From NCBI RefSeq assembly GCF_003471165.1, contig NZ_QRIL01000004.1:112074-176073 (forward strand): a stretch of DNA of 64,000 nt, given 5' to 3'. The position numbers and the translations under genes are program-made. The notes below the pieces were generated by a model. It did no database searches and was not told where the DNA came from. It saw nothing but the letters and a program-made list of their open reading frames with translations. Of the stretch, positions 54,213-63,439 are shown one piece after another. How positions within the stretch are numbered: the stretch's first letter is position 1; each line of letters opens with the position of its first letter. This stretch comes from Ruminococcus sp. AM22-13. Lineage in GTDB: Bacteria; Bacillota; Clostridia; Lachnospirales; Lachnospiraceae.

Positions 54213-54881
54213 ATGTCATTTATCAGTGCATTTGATGTAATGGGACCGAACATGATCGGTCCTTCAAGTTCACATACCGCAGGTGCGGCACGTATTTCTT
54301 ATCTTGCCCAGAAAATGATCGAAGGTCCGTTAAAAAGGGCTGATTTTATTCTGTATGGTTCTTTTGCCAAAACCTATCGCGGACATGGTACAGACCGCGC
54401 TTTACTTGGAGGAATCATGGGATTTTCTACGGATGATATGCGTATCCGAAACTCATTCGATATTGCCCATGAAAAAGGTCTGGAGTTTTCATTCACTCCT
54501 AATGACCAGGAAACAGACATTCATCCAAATACTGTAGATATCTGTATGGAAAATGAAAAAGGCCAGAAAATGACTGTGCGCGGAGAATCCCTGGGTGGTG
54601 GAAAAGTCCGTATTGTTGAGATCAATCACGTCCAGGTAGATTTTACTGGCGAGTACAGCGCAGTCATCGTTATTCACCAGGATACTCCGGGTGTTGTGGC
54701 CTATATTACCAAATGCCTGAGTGACCGAAATATCAATATTGCATTCATGCGTCTCTTCCGCGAAGGAAAAGGCGATATTGCTTACACAATTGTAGAATCT
54801 GATGGTAAGCTTCCGGAGAATATCGTTCCTGCTATCCGCGAAAACCCAAATATTCATGAAGTCATGATCGTACAGATATAA
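54213..54881 (+). CDS. sdaAB: L-serine dehydratase, iron-sulfur-dependent, beta subunit
   Basis: 222 aa from ATG 54213 (TAGGAGAAT upstream; an earlier in-frame ATG at 54168 lacks one). The N-terminal FDVMGPNMIGPSSSHTAGAARI is the serine-binding PSSSHT motif. The C-terminal ACT domain is at about 148-222 (YSAVIVIHQDTPGVVAYITKCL). With the alpha subunit it deaminates L-serine to pyruvate and ammonia, a main fermentative route in anaerobes. The alpha gene follows after 19 bases. Confidence 0.92.
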   Translation: MSFISAFDVMGPNMIGPSSSHTAGAARISYLAQKMIEGPLKRADFILYGSFAKTYRGHGTDRALLGGIMGFSTDDMRIRNSFDIAHEKGLEFSFTPNDQETDIHPNTVDICMENEKGQKMTVRGESLGGGKVRIVEINHVQVDFTGEYSAVIVIHQDTPGVVAYITKCLSDRNINIAFMRLFREGKGDIAYTIVESDGKLPENIVPAIRENPNIHEVMIVQI

Positions 54882-54900
54882 AGAAAGGAGGATTTTTATC

Positions 54901-55770
54901 ATGGACTTTAAAAACGCAAACGAACTCTTAACACTCTGTGAAGAAAAAAATCTTCCTATTTCAGAGATCATGCGTCTTCGCGAAATTGAACTTGGCGAAA
55001 CAACCGCTGAAACTGTAAAGAAACGAATGAGCCGGGTTCTGGAGATTATGAAAGATGCCGCACGTTCTCCTATTGAAAAACCTGTAAAATCCATGGGCGG
55101 TCTAATCGGAGGCGAGGCAAGAAAGCTGAGTATTCACGCTCAGAATAGTCAGGGACTTTGTGGTGATCTACTTCAGAGAGCAATAACTTACGCCATGGCA
55201 ACACTTGAGACTAACGCTTCTATGGGATTGATCGTGGCCTCTCCTACTGCCGGTTCTGCCGGAATTGTCCCTGGACTGATGCTGGCAATGCAGGAGCATT
55301 ACCACTTCTCTGATGACCAGATCATTCAGGCGCTTTTCAATGCAAGTGCAATCGGATATCTGGCAATGCGAAATGCCACCGTCGCCGGTGCTGTCGGCGG
55401 ATGTCAGGCAGAGGTCGGCGTTGCTTCTGCCATGGCTGCTTCTGCTGCTGTGGAACTGATGGGCGGCACCCCAAAAGAATGTACGTATGCTGCATCTACT
55501 GTCCTTATGAATATGCTTGGTCTGGTATGTGATCCGGTAGGAGGTCTGGTAGAATATCCTTGCCAGAACAGAAATGCTGCCGGTGTTGCAAATGCGATCA
55601 TTGCCGCCGAGATGGCTCTCGCCGGAATCCCTCAGCTGATTCCTCTGGACGAAATGATCCAGACAATGTTTACCGTAGGGAAGAAGCTTCCTGCAGAGCT
55701 GCGTGAGACCGCGATGGGTGGATGCGCTACTACGCCATCGGCTTGTGAGGCGTGTCATATGTGTAGTTAA
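54901..55770 (+). CDS. sdaAA: L-serine dehydratase, iron-sulfur-dependent, alpha subunit
   Basis: 289 aa with LIGGEARKLSIHAQNSQ, SPTAGSAGIVPGLMLAM, GGCQAEVGVASAMAA and the Cys-rich C-terminus GGCATTPSACEACHMC, whose cysteines help hold the [4Fe-4S] cluster that activates serine. AAGGAGG precedes ATG 54901. The operon ends at the terminator 56002-56080. Confidence 0.92.
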   Translation: MDFKNANELLTLCEEKNLPISEIMRLREIELGETTAETVKKRMSRVLEIMKDAARSPIEKPVKSMGGLIGGEARKLSIHAQNSQGLCGDLLQRAITYAMATLETNASMGLIVASPTAGSAGIVPGLMLAMQEHYHFSDDQIIQALFNASAIGYLAMRNATVAGAVGGCQAEVGVASAMAASAAVELMGGTPKECTYAASTVLMNMLGLVCDPVGGLVEYPCQNRNAAGVANAIIAAEMALAGIPQLIPLDEMIQTMFTVGKKLPAELRETAMGGCATTPSACEACHMCS

Positions 55771-55788
55771 TCTGAAACGAATGATTTC

Positions 55789-55857
55789 TTCATCTGCAAG
55801 GCGGAGGAATGAGGTGTAGCGGTGGCTACGCCGATTGACGACAACGCCGCAGATGAA
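55789..55857. repeat. REP-like hairpin after sdaAA
   Basis: TTCATCTGC (55789-55797) pairs with GCAGATGAA (55849-55857) around a GC-rich centre containing TGTAGC/GCTACG. It differs from the other repeat family in the window and is the kind of extragenic palindrome expected in several copies per genome. Confidence 0.5.
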
Positions 55858-56001
55858 AAATCAGACAAGTCAATATAGCGGTTACTTAATATTCGCTGTA
55901 CTAACATAGCATATGATTCATTTTCAGCAAATGGCATAGATAAAACTTCAGATAAGTCATTTTGTGAAATGTGAGCAAGACACTACGTAAGGTATTTTTA
56001 T

Positions 56002-56080
56002 AAAAAAGAACTGTTTAGGAATTGTTTCTTAGAATTATATAACTTCTATTGAAACTCACTTCCTGGTACAGTTCTTTTTT
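56002..56080 (+). terminator. terminator of the serine dehydratase operon
   Basis: AAAAAAGAACTGT (56002-56014) pairs with ACAGTTCTTTTTT (56068-56080) across a 53-base loop that can fold further. T runs lie on both strands. Confidence 0.65.
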
Positions 56081-56095
56081 ATTTTAATATTCCTC

Positions 56096-56160
56096 TTGAC
56101 ATCTTCTCTGTATATGTATATATTTTATATATAAAATTTTTATATATAATTATTTTACAT
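56096..56160 (+). promoter_or_regulatory. promoter and AT-rich palindrome of the PadR operon
   Basis: TTGACA (56096-56101), 17 bases, TATATT (56119-56124). Immediately downstream TTTTATATATAAAA (56123-56136) is a perfect palindrome repeated in weaker form (TTTTTATATATAATTA). It is suitable as the autorepression site of the PadR-like protein. Confidence 0.65.
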
Positions 56161-56181
56161 ATTATTTCAGGAGGTGGTTCT

Positions 56182-56499
56182 ATGTATTATCCTGTATCTG
56201 CATTGTTGATTGAATTTTTGATTCTTTCTATCGTGGACACACAGGATTCCTACGGATACGAGATCAGTCAGACAGTCAAAATCGTAGCTGATATCAAAGA
56301 ATCTACTTTATATCCGATTCTGAAGAAGCTGGAAAAGGGTGGATACGTTACGACTTATTCGCAGGAATTCCAGGGACGTAAACGTAAATATTATTCCATC
56401 ACCGATGATGGCAAAAAACAGCTTGAACTTTTGCATCAGGAATGGAACAGTTACCGCGATACAATTGACGGGATTATTGAGGGGAGGGTACGAAATTGA
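56182..56499 (+). CDS. PadR-family transcriptional regulator
   Basis: 105 aa winged-helix protein: ALLIEFLILSIVDTQDSYGYEISQTV, STLYPILKKLEKGGYVTTY and GRKRKYYSITDDGKKQL are the PadR core. GGAGGTGG precedes the ATG. Its stop codon overlaps the DUF1700 start by 4 bases. PadR proteins of this size usually repress their own operon and respond to envelope or drug stress; the inducer is unknown. Confidence 0.88.
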   Translation: MYYPVSALLIEFLILSIVDTQDSYGYEISQTVKIVADIKESTLYPILKKLEKGGYVTTYSQEFQGRKRKYYSITDDGKKQLELLHQEWNSYRDTIDGIIEGRVRN

Positions 56500-57080
56500 C
56501 AAAAGAACAATATATGACTCAACTGAAAAAGTATTTGCACCGTCTTCCAAAACAGGACTATGAAGACGCAGTCGATTACTTTGAAGAATACTTTGGCGAA
56601 GCTGATGAGAATGGTCAGCAGGAACTGATGAAAGAACTTGGCACACCAAAAGAAGCAGCCAGAGATCTGATTTCCAATCTTCTGGATAAGAAGCTGGGCA
56701 AAACTTCTGCTATCAATAAACCTGTGCAAAAAGGAACTTTAAAAGTGGCAATTCTTGCTGTCTGTGCAGCACCAATCGCAATTCCTTTGCTTATTGTATT
56801 GTTTGCCATATTAGCAAGTGTTGCTGTCTGCCTGTTTTGCGCATACTTATGTGTTTTTATATTTGCATTATGTGCTTTTCTCATTGGCGGCAAACTTTTT
56901 GTACGTGGAATTATCGCTATTCCATTTTCCATTTCCGGAAGCTTCATCCTTCTGGGACTCGGACTCCTGAGTATTGGATTTAGTATTCTGCTTTGCATTC
57001 TCGGAATTTATCTGTGCAAATGGACCTGTATCCTGTTTGCCAGAATCGCACAGCTTATTACAAACAGAAAGAGAGGATGA
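56496..57080 (+). CDS. DUF1700-family membrane protein
   Basis: 194 aa. The N-terminal soluble helical domain (about 1-80) has KYLHRLPKQDYEDAVDYFEEYFGEA and ELGTPKEAARDLISNLL, the DUF1700 mark. Four hydrophobic helices follow at about 85-185. Translationally coupled to padR. DUF1700 proteins sit between PadR regulators and DUF4097 adhesin-like proteins in many Firmicutes; thought to act in envelope stress, but the mechanism is not established. Confidence 0.82.
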   Translation: MTKEQYMTQLKKYLHRLPKQDYEDAVDYFEEYFGEADENGQQELMKELGTPKEAARDLISNLLDKKLGKTSAINKPVQKGTLKVAILAVCAAPIAIPLLIVLFAILASVAVCLFCAYLCVFIFALCAFLIGGKLFVRGIIAIPFSISGSFILLGLGLLSIGFSILLCILGIYLCKWTCILFARIAQLITNRKRG

Positions 57081-57086
57081 TCCATA

Positions 57087-58109
57087 ATGAAGAATCATAA
57101 AACTAAAAATTTTCTTATAATCGGTACTGTCTTTTGTGCACTTGGCACTGTACTCTTTGCTTCAGGCATCGCAGCTGGCGGCAGAGAATATATCAAAAAT
57201 ACGGATTTAAATACTTATAACGGATCTTTTTCTTCTGAGAAATCTAATAGCAATCATGCCATTCTGGAAAAGGAAAAAATCGATTCTTTCCAGAATTTAA
57301 ATGCTGATTTGAAACATATGGATTTCTCAATCCGGGAATCTGATGACGAAAATTATTATCTCTCTTATAATGTTGAAACAGTAAAAGGTATAATTCCTGT
57401 TTCCTGGCAGGTAGAAAATGGTACTCTGAACATGTCGGAAAAAAATGGAAAAACTGCATCTGGTTATTTGCAGATTGATATCGGTTTCCTACAGGAGTTC
57501 CTAACAGATGGTCATGTTTCTGACGATACTGATATGCTTGAGAATCAGATTATCGTCTACATTCCACATGAGCAGACTCTTGAAAACTTTTCCTGCCAGA
57601 TGAATAAAGGAGATTTTACACTTGATTCACTAAATTGTCAGAACTTCCATCTGCAAACAAATACAGGTGACATCTCACTTAGGAGTCTTCAGACCAAAAG
57701 AGGAGCAATATCTGATAAAGATGGTGACATTTCTATCATTGACAGTTCTCTGGAAAATATGAAACTGGATGCTTCTCTCGGTGATCTGTCTGCAGAAGAA
57801 TCCAATTTTACAGACAGTATTCTTGCACTATCCTCCGGTGATGCAGAGCTTTCCAATGTTTCATTTAATAATAATTGCCAGATTACTTCAAAAATGGGTG
57901 ACATTGATCTGTCTGTTCCTGAAAAATATCTCAACGCTTTGGTATTTAGCCTGAATACTAATATGGGTGACATTGATATTCCAGATGAATTAAATGGAAA
58001 AATTATATCTGCAGATGATAAAAGCACCTACCAGAAGGAATCTTCCAACTCTCAAAATCACCTGACTGTCAAGTCTGATTATGGTGATATTAGTATCAGA
58101 CATTCATAA
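57087..58109 (+). CDS. DUF4097-family beta-strand-repeat protein, membrane-anchored
   Basis: 340 aa. An N-terminal anchor helix (residues 7-28) is followed by an extracytoplasmic right-handed beta-helix-like region built from repeats of about 20 residues ending in GDI/GDL (MNKGDFTLDSL, TNTGDISLRSL, LGDLSAEES, KMGDIDLSV, NMGDIDIPD, YGDISIRHS). It starts 6 bases after the DUF1700 stop. Probably an envelope scaffold or sensor; no enzymatic motif seen. Confidence 0.82.
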   Translation: MKNHKTKNFLIIGTVFCALGTVLFASGIAAGGREYIKNTDLNTYNGSFSSEKSNSNHAILEKEKIDSFQNLNADLKHMDFSIRESDDENYYLSYNVETVKGIIPVSWQVENGTLNMSEKNGKTASGYLQIDIGFLQEFLTDGHVSDDTDMLENQIIVYIPHEQTLENFSCQMNKGDFTLDSLNCQNFHLQTNTGDISLRSLQTKRGAISDKDGDISIIDSSLENMKLDASLGDLSAEESNFTDSILALSSGDAELSNVSFNNNCQITSKMGDIDLSVPEKYLNALVFSLNTNMGDIDIPDELNGKIISADDKSTYQKESSNSQNHLTVKSDYGDISIRHS

Positions 58110-58122
58110 CTGTTTTTTTAAT

Positions 58123-58188
58123 AAAAAAAACTGTCTCTGTATATACCTATGCTTGTTCGAATAAAGTATATACAAGACAGTCTTTTTT
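58123..58188. terminator. bidirectional terminator
   Basis: 58123-58146 (AAAAAAAACTGTCT..GTATATAC) pairs with 58166-58188 (GTATATAC..AGACAGTCTTTTTT), ending the DUF4097 operon and possibly the convergent YczE-like gene. Confidence 0.75.
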
Positions 58189-58312
58189 TCATGTCGTAAT
58201 TGTTCTGCACCTCACTGTACAGAAACTGGTCAATCGGATATTCGTAATCCGCTTCCGCTATGTGCCTCTACACTGAATAGTTGCTATACAGTTTATCACT
58301 TAAATAGTTGTC

Positions 58313-58948
58313 TTATTTATTAAGTTTCGCCAACACTTTTGATGTAAAGTGTGTGTCAAAAAACTGTACAAATGGTCCGAATCCAAATGCGCTGACTAAA
58401 GTTCCAAGCCCCACGATTCCGCCTGCAAGATAGCACACCAGTGCACTTATTGCATCATTTGATACCCTACACCAGAAGTACGGGATCTTTGGCCATCTCT
58501 CTGTCATGATCAGTGAAATACTGTCATACGGTGCAACACCCTGCTTTGGAAGCTGATACATGGAAATTCCAAGGCTTGTGATGATAACACCAATGCACAC
58601 AGTCAGCACCCTCATTGCCATCTGCTGTGGTGCATCAATCACTGATGTGATCAGATTATAGAAAAAGGTCACTATGTATCCAAGAAGCAGAGCATTTACG
58701 ATTGTTCCCAATCCGATCAGCTTTCTTCCCCAGATGATTTCTATTATGAAAAATCCTATATTCATCAAAATTACAAATCTTGCATATTCAATCCCCACAC
58801 ATTCAGCCAATGCCATTGCCATTCCGCTGAAAGGGTCATTTCCAAGTCCGGAAAGTTTAAAAATTGCAATTCCAAGTCCAAGAATGATATTTCCTATAAT
58901 CATTACAAGAACAAATTTCCAGTTTATTTTTTTTATCCATTCTCCCAT
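58313..58948 (-). CDS. YczE/YitT-like integral membrane protein
   Basis: 211 aa with five to six helices. LGLGIAIFKLSGLGNDPFSGMAMAL near residues 23-47 and QLPKQGVAPYDSISLIM near 130 are typical of the YczE family. B. subtilis YczE affects surfactin production, but the general role is unknown. No clear functional partner is adjacent. Confidence 0.78.
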   Translation of the reverse strand: MGEWIKKINWKFVLVMIIGNIILGLGIAIFKLSGLGNDPFSGMAMALAECVGIEYARFVILMNIGFFIIEIIWGRKLIGLGTIVNALLLGYIVTFFYNLITSVIDAPQQMAMRVLTVCIGVIITSLGISMYQLPKQGVAPYDSISLIMTERWPKIPYFWCRVSNDAISALVCYLAGGIVGLGTLVSAFGFGPFVQFFDTHFTSKVLAKLNK

Positions 58949-59049
58949 TGTTTTTCCTCCGTAAAGCTAATTTAGTATACCAAAACCTTCTATATTTTAC
59001 AATGTTCTTTTGAAATATTTTGTAACCATTCAGCAGTCTGCTATATTTC

Positions 59050-60237
59050 CTATATATTCTTCTTTCTCATCCCGGAAATCAGCTTAATTCCTACTATCAT
59101 TAATATCGGAAAAACAAGTGCCGCGAAAATTCCCATTTTCAGATTATCATTCAGTGTACCGGAAATCATTCCCACATAAGTAGGCCCTGAAGAACATCCC
59201 ACATCACCTGCCAGTGCAAGAAGTGCAAATAATGCAGTTCCGCCCCTCTTCACAGACGCTGCTGCCATACTAAATGTTCCCGGCCACATGATGCCGACGG
59301 ATAAACCGCAGACTGCACAGCCCAGGATTCCAAGTGCCGGCACAGGAATAAATGCGATCATCAGGTAGGAAATCATGCACAAAATCGCACTATACTGCAT
59401 AAAACGTTCCAGATTGATCTTATCACCAAACTTTCCATAAAAAGCTCTGGAGCTTCCCATGAGAATCGCAAATGCCATAGGACCTGCCAGATCTCCGATG
59501 GTCTTGTTGATTCCAAAACTCTTCTCAGCAAGAGTAGATGCCCACTGGCTGACTGCCTGTTCACTAGCTCCTGCACAGAGCATCATCAACATCAGAACCC
59601 AGAAGATTTTTTTCTTAAAAAGTTCTGCCATAGACAGTCCTTCTTCCCCTTCATCCAGCAATGGAGCAATCGGAACTCTGGTGAAAAGTACGCCGTTTAC
59701 GATTGGAATCAGCGCCCATACAAGCGCCATATATTTCCAGTTTTCTATGCCAAAAATCCTGAAAAATAATGTGGAAAGAAGCACTACTCCCACATGTCCC
59801 CAGCAATAAAAAGAATGCAGAAGACTCATCGCTTTTTCTTTATTATCTGTCGGGCAGGCCTCTACAACCGGGCTTACTAACACCTCAAGTAAGCCTCCTC
59901 CAATTGCATAAATCATAACAGCAACAAGCAGCCCCCAGAATGGATCTGCAAAAACTTCAGGTAAAATCGTCAGTAAGATTAACCCTGCTGCCGCCATCCC
60001 ATGCGCAATAACCATAGATGCGCGGTAACCGATTCTGTCTACAAATCCGATAGATGCCAGATCAACAAGCAGCTGAATACCAAAATTAAAAGTAACCAGA
60101 AGCGTGATCTTCTGTAATGATATTCCATAACTGCTCTGAAATGTCAGAAACAGCAACGGAACAAAGTTGTTGACGATTGCCTGCACGACATATCCTACAA
60201 AACATGCCTGCAGCGTCTTATTGTAGTTTGTTTTCAT
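59050..60237 (-). CDS. MFS transporter
   Basis: 395 aa from ATG 60237 (AAGGAGGAG about 14 bases upstream; an upstream in-frame ATG at 60282 lacks a site). It has 12 helices, with the N-terminal NYNKTLQACFVGYVVQAIVNNF and GYRASMVIAHGMAAAG loops. It belongs to a Lachnospiraceae MFS branch of unknown substrate. A terminator-like hairpin (60373-60412) separates it from the rnhA gene. Confidence 0.8.
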   Translation of the reverse strand: MKTNYNKTLQACFVGYVVQAIVNNFVPLLFLTFQSSYGISLQKITLLVTFNFGIQLLVDLASIGFVDRIGYRASMVIAHGMAAAGLILLTILPEVFADPFWGLLVAVMIYAIGGGLLEVLVSPVVEACPTDNKEKAMSLLHSFYCWGHVGVVLLSTLFFRIFGIENWKYMALVWALIPIVNGVLFTRVPIAPLLDEGEEGLSMAELFKKKIFWVLMLMMLCAGASEQAVSQWASTLAEKSFGINKTIGDLAGPMAFAILMGSSRAFYGKFGDKINLERFMQYSAILCMISYLMIAFIPVPALGILGCAVCGLSVGIMWPGTFSMAAASVKRGGTALFALLALAGDVGCSSGPTYVGMISGTLNDNLKMGIFAALVFPILMIVGIKLISGMRKKNI

Positions 60238-60372
60238 CTGATGTAATTCTCCTCCTTCGTTATATATTTGTTGTCTCATCAAATGAATATTTACAGCCAG
60301 CTTTCATATCTTGCTTGATTCGGTTAAAGCAGTCCTTGTAACATTTCATAATTTTTCATGAGCAATCAACAA

Positions 60373-60412
60373 TTTGCCGGTAAATTGACTTGTTTATCAA
60401 CTTACCGGCAAA
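60373..60412 (-). terminator. hairpin after rnhA
   Basis: TTTGCCGGTAAATTGA (60373-60388) pairs with TCAACTTACCGGCAAA (60397-60412) with one wobble. The T run afterwards is weak, so some read-through into the MFS gene is possible. Confidence 0.6.
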
Positions 60413-60474
60413 TCCTAGTGTATCACATATTTTTGCTGTTTTCTTCTATTATCTTTTGTTTTTTCAGGAAATTT

Positions 60475-61134
60475 CTATACTATTTTTACTTCTTCATCTG
60501 TGCGAAGCAGTGCACTCTTTGCAAGCTGATCGGCTTCCTCGTTATAATGATTTCCCGTATGAGCAGCTACTTTGCAGAAAGAAATCTGAATCTTCTTTCC
60601 AGCTTCCTGCATGTGAACTGCATACTTACTGGTGAGTGGTGTCTTCGCTCTCCATACACCTGTCACCCATTTTTCCACACCTTCATAGTCATAACGGATT
60701 TCTACTGCAGGATAACCATTCTCCTGTGCCCATTTCACTGCATTCATAGCGCCTAGCATCTCTCCTGCCACATTTCGGATCGCAACTCCAGCCGGATCAC
60801 TTCCACTCCCGGACTCCCGGATTTCCTGGCCGTCAGGCGTAAGGAGTACGCAGCCAAACGCATATCTGCCGATACTCTTTTCAAAACTTCCATCCACATA
60901 GGCAATCACCATATTTTCAGGTACTTCGACAACTCCTGCTGCCTCTTTTGATTTATCTCCTGACACCGTTTTCGTCGTTTCCATGTTCAGAAAAGCCAGT
61001 GCTTCTTCTTTCTCAGTAAAACCTCTGAACTCCGCACCTGAATACCCCGCAGTTGCCTTCTGACATTCTGCCCAGGTATTAAATAAACCGGTTTTATGAC
61101 CTTTTCTTACCGCATAGATTTTCTTTTTTGCCAT
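60475..61134 (-). CDS. rnhA: ribonuclease HI with N-terminal hybrid-binding (viroplasmin) domain
   Basis: 219 aa. The hybrid-binding domain at residues 2-50 (KKIYAVRKGHKTGLFNTWAEC, FRGFTEKEEALAFLN) and the RNase H domain at 75-210 carry the catalytic set D81 (YVDGS), E125 (GEMLGAM), D149 (YDYEGVEKW) and D202 (NEEADQLAK). It cuts RNA in RNA-DNA hybrids. It starts 9 bases after ilvN, an unexpected partner, so it is probably under the T-box control of that operon. Confidence 0.88.
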   Translation of the reverse strand: MAKKKIYAVRKGHKTGLFNTWAECQKATAGYSGAEFRGFTEKEEALAFLNMETTKTVSGDKSKEAAGVVEVPENMVIAYVDGSFEKSIGRYAFGCVLLTPDGQEIRESGSGSDPAGVAIRNVAGEMLGAMNAVKWAQENGYPAVEIRYDYEGVEKWVTGVWRAKTPLTSKYAVHMQEAGKKIQISFCKVAAHTGNHYNEEADQLAKSALLRTDEEVKIV

Positions 61135-61143
61135 ATAGTGCTC

Positions 61144-61653
61144 CTATCTTTCCATCATACTGATAGATTCGATTCCAACACTTCCTCCACGGACAACTTC
61201 AATCCTGTGGAATTCTTCTTTGATCAGTTTTACAACTGCATCGTTCTTGGTTGCTGTCTGAACAAATTCAAGCAACAGGCTGTCTTTGCCATAGTCGATA
61301 ACTTTTGCCTTGAAAGTTTCTGCGATCTGGAAAAGTTCTACTTTGTCTTCTTTGGAACAGTTAAATACTTTGATGTACAGAATCTCTTTCATACGAACAA
61401 ATACATCAGTAAAATCGATAACTTTGATTACTTCAATCATACGATTTAACTGTTTTTTGATCTGCTCAAAAGTTTCGTCATCGCTGACTGTTGCGATAGT
61501 CATTCGAGATACTGTAGGATCTTCAGTGGTACCTACGGTAAGGCTGTCCAGATTATAACTTTTTCCGGAAAAAAGTCCGGAAATTTTTGACAAAACACCT
61601 ACCTGGTTCTCAACATAGAGAGAAATCCATCTTTTTTTCATTCCTTTATCCAT
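61144..61653 (-). CDS. ilvN: acetolactate synthase small (regulatory) subunit
   Basis: 169 aa. The N-terminal ACT domain (RWISLYVENQVGVLSKISGLFSGKSYNLDSL in blocks, residues 8-80) binds valine in known enzymes and gives feedback inhibition. The C-terminal ACT-like domain is at about 85-165. It starts 18 bases after ilvB, with AGGAGG in between. Confidence 0.92.
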   Translation of the reverse strand: MDKGMKKRWISLYVENQVGVLSKISGLFSGKSYNLDSLTVGTTEDPTVSRMTIATVSDDETFEQIKKQLNRMIEVIKVIDFTDVFVRMKEILYIKVFNCSKEDKVELFQIAETFKAKVIDYGKDSLLLEFVQTATKNDAVVKLIKEEFHRIEVVRGGSVGIESISMMER

Positions 61654-61671
61654 AATATCGAATCCTCCTGA

Positions 61672-63390
61672 TTAACAATCCATAATCATATCTTCCAGAG
61701 TTCCGCCTGGTTTGATCATCGGGTAAACCATCTCTTCCGGATCAATGATAAATTCAATTACTGTAGGTGCTTTCGTGTTTTTCTTCGCTTCTTCAAAAGC
61801 GGCTGCAATTTCTTCTTTCTTAGTAACACGGATTCCCTTCGCTCTGTAACTTTCTGCAAGCTTGATGAAATCTGGTGTGTACTGTGGATATTCCATGCCT
61901 TCTGTACGGCGGGAAAGAGCTCCTGCACGCAGGTTGGTCATTGCATAACGTTTGCCATAGAAAAGCTTCTGCCACTGACGTACCATACCAAGGTACTCAT
62001 TATTAAAGATACAAAGGATAACTGGAAGTTCTTCAAGAACTGCTGTTGCCAGTTCCTGAATGTTCATCTGTACACCGCCGTCACCGGAGATTACGATAAC
62101 CGGTCTGTCAGGATTTCCAATCTTGGCACCGATACCGCCCGGAAGTCCATATCCCATGGTTCCAAGTCCACCAGACATGATCATCTGCTTTCCTTCTGTA
62201 ACTTCTGCATACTGGGAAACAAGCATCTGGTGCTGTCCTACGTCTGTGACAATAATGCTGTTCTCAAACTGGTTGTTGATTTCTTTCAGAATATCCATCG
62301 GACTTAATACGTCATTCGGGCGCATAACAAGTGGATGTTCCTGTTTCCATTTCTTAATCTGATCCAGCCATTTTCCTGTGGAACATTCCTGTACATATTC
62401 GTTCATTTTTGTGATGGCTTCTTTTGCATCAGCAACGATCGGAATGTCTACCTGAATGTTTCGGGAAATGGATGCTGTATCAATATCGATATGTATAATC
62501 TGTGCATGTGGTGCAAATTCATGGAGTTTTCCTGTGATTCGGTCATTGAATCGTGTTCCGATGGAAAAGAGTACATCACAGTTGCTTACTGCCATATTTG
62601 CAGCATAAGCACCATGCATACCAAGGTTTCCGATATAAAGCGGATGGTCTGTCGGGATTGCGCCTTTTCCCATGACTGTTGTGACAACCGGTACGTTTGT
62701 TTTCTCTACTGCTTCGCGGAAGATTTCGTGAGCACGGGAAATTACTACTCCACCGCCTGCAAGGAATAATGGTCGTTTCGCTTTGTGCAAAAGTTTCAGG
62801 GCTCGTTTGAGCTGACCGATGTGGACGTCTGTGTTTGGTTTATAGCCACGGATGTTGACATTTTTTGGATATTCTGCACTGCCAAGTTCGGCCATGACAT
62901 CTTTTGGAAGGTCAATAAGGACCGGTCCCGGACGACCTGTGCGGGCGATGTAAAATGCTTCTTTGATAATGCGTCCGAGGTCTTCTCTTCTGCGGACTGT
63001 GACACCGTATTTGGTGATACTGCGGGTAATGCCTACGATATCTACTTCCTGGAAGGCATCGTTTCCGATGAGGTGACGGGCTACCTGACCGGTGAAGCAT
63101 ACGAGTGGAACGCTGTCGTAGTTGGCGGTTGCAAGGCCTGTTACGAGGTTGGTTGCTCCCGGACCGCTGGTTACAAGGCATACGCCGACTTTGCCTGTTG
63201 TTCTTGCGTATGCATCGGCTTCGTGAACGAGGGCCTGTTCGTGACGTGGGAGGATGACTTTTACGTCGTTTTGTTTGTAGAGTTCATCGCTGATGTCGAT
63301 GGTGCAGGCTCCCGGGTAGCCGAAGAGGTATTCTACGCCTTCTTCTTTTAAGGCTTTGACTAAGAGTTTGTTGCCGGATATTTGTTTCAT
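61672..63390 (-). CDS. ilvB: acetolactate synthase large (catalytic) subunit
   Basis: 572 aa, normal length. The pyrimidine-binding domain carries the catalytic Glu in RHEQALVHEADAYART and CLVTSGPGATNLVTG. The central FAD/Rossmann domain (about 190-340) is followed by the pyrophosphate domain with GDGGVQMNIQELATA and FNNEYLGM (GDG...NN motif). It condenses pyruvate to acetolactate, the first shared step of valine, leucine and isoleucine synthesis. AGGAGG precedes the ATG and a T-box leader lies upstream. Confidence 0.94.
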   Translation of the reverse strand: MKQISGNKLLVKALKEEGVEYLFGYPGACTIDISDELYKQNDVKVILPRHEQALVHEADAYARTTGKVGVCLVTSGPGATNLVTGLATANYDSVPLVCFTGQVARHLIGNDAFQEVDIVGITRSITKYGVTVRRREDLGRIIKEAFYIARTGRPGPVLIDLPKDVMAELGSAEYPKNVNIRGYKPNTDVHIGQLKRALKLLHKAKRPLFLAGGGVVISRAHEIFREAVEKTNVPVVTTVMGKGAIPTDHPLYIGNLGMHGAYAANMAVSNCDVLFSIGTRFNDRITGKLHEFAPHAQIIHIDIDTASISRNIQVDIPIVADAKEAITKMNEYVQECSTGKWLDQIKKWKQEHPLVMRPNDVLSPMDILKEINNQFENSIIVTDVGQHQMLVSQYAEVTEGKQMIMSGGLGTMGYGLPGGIGAKIGNPDRPVIVISGDGGVQMNIQELATAVLEELPVILCIFNNEYLGMVRQWQKLFYGKRYAMTNLRAGALSRRTEGMEYPQYTPDFIKLAESYRAKGIRVTKKEEIAAAFEEAKKNTKAPTVIEFIIDPEEMVYPMIKPGGTLEDMIMDC

Positions 63391-63439
63391 ATGTTTTGGG
63401 ACCTCCTTTTAGTTGAGTTAGGACGCTCAGGAATTTATT

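Noticed and set aside
62785..63351. 188-codon plus-strand frame antisense to ilvB
   Set aside because: Shadow frame caused by codon bias of ilvB; no start signal or family match.
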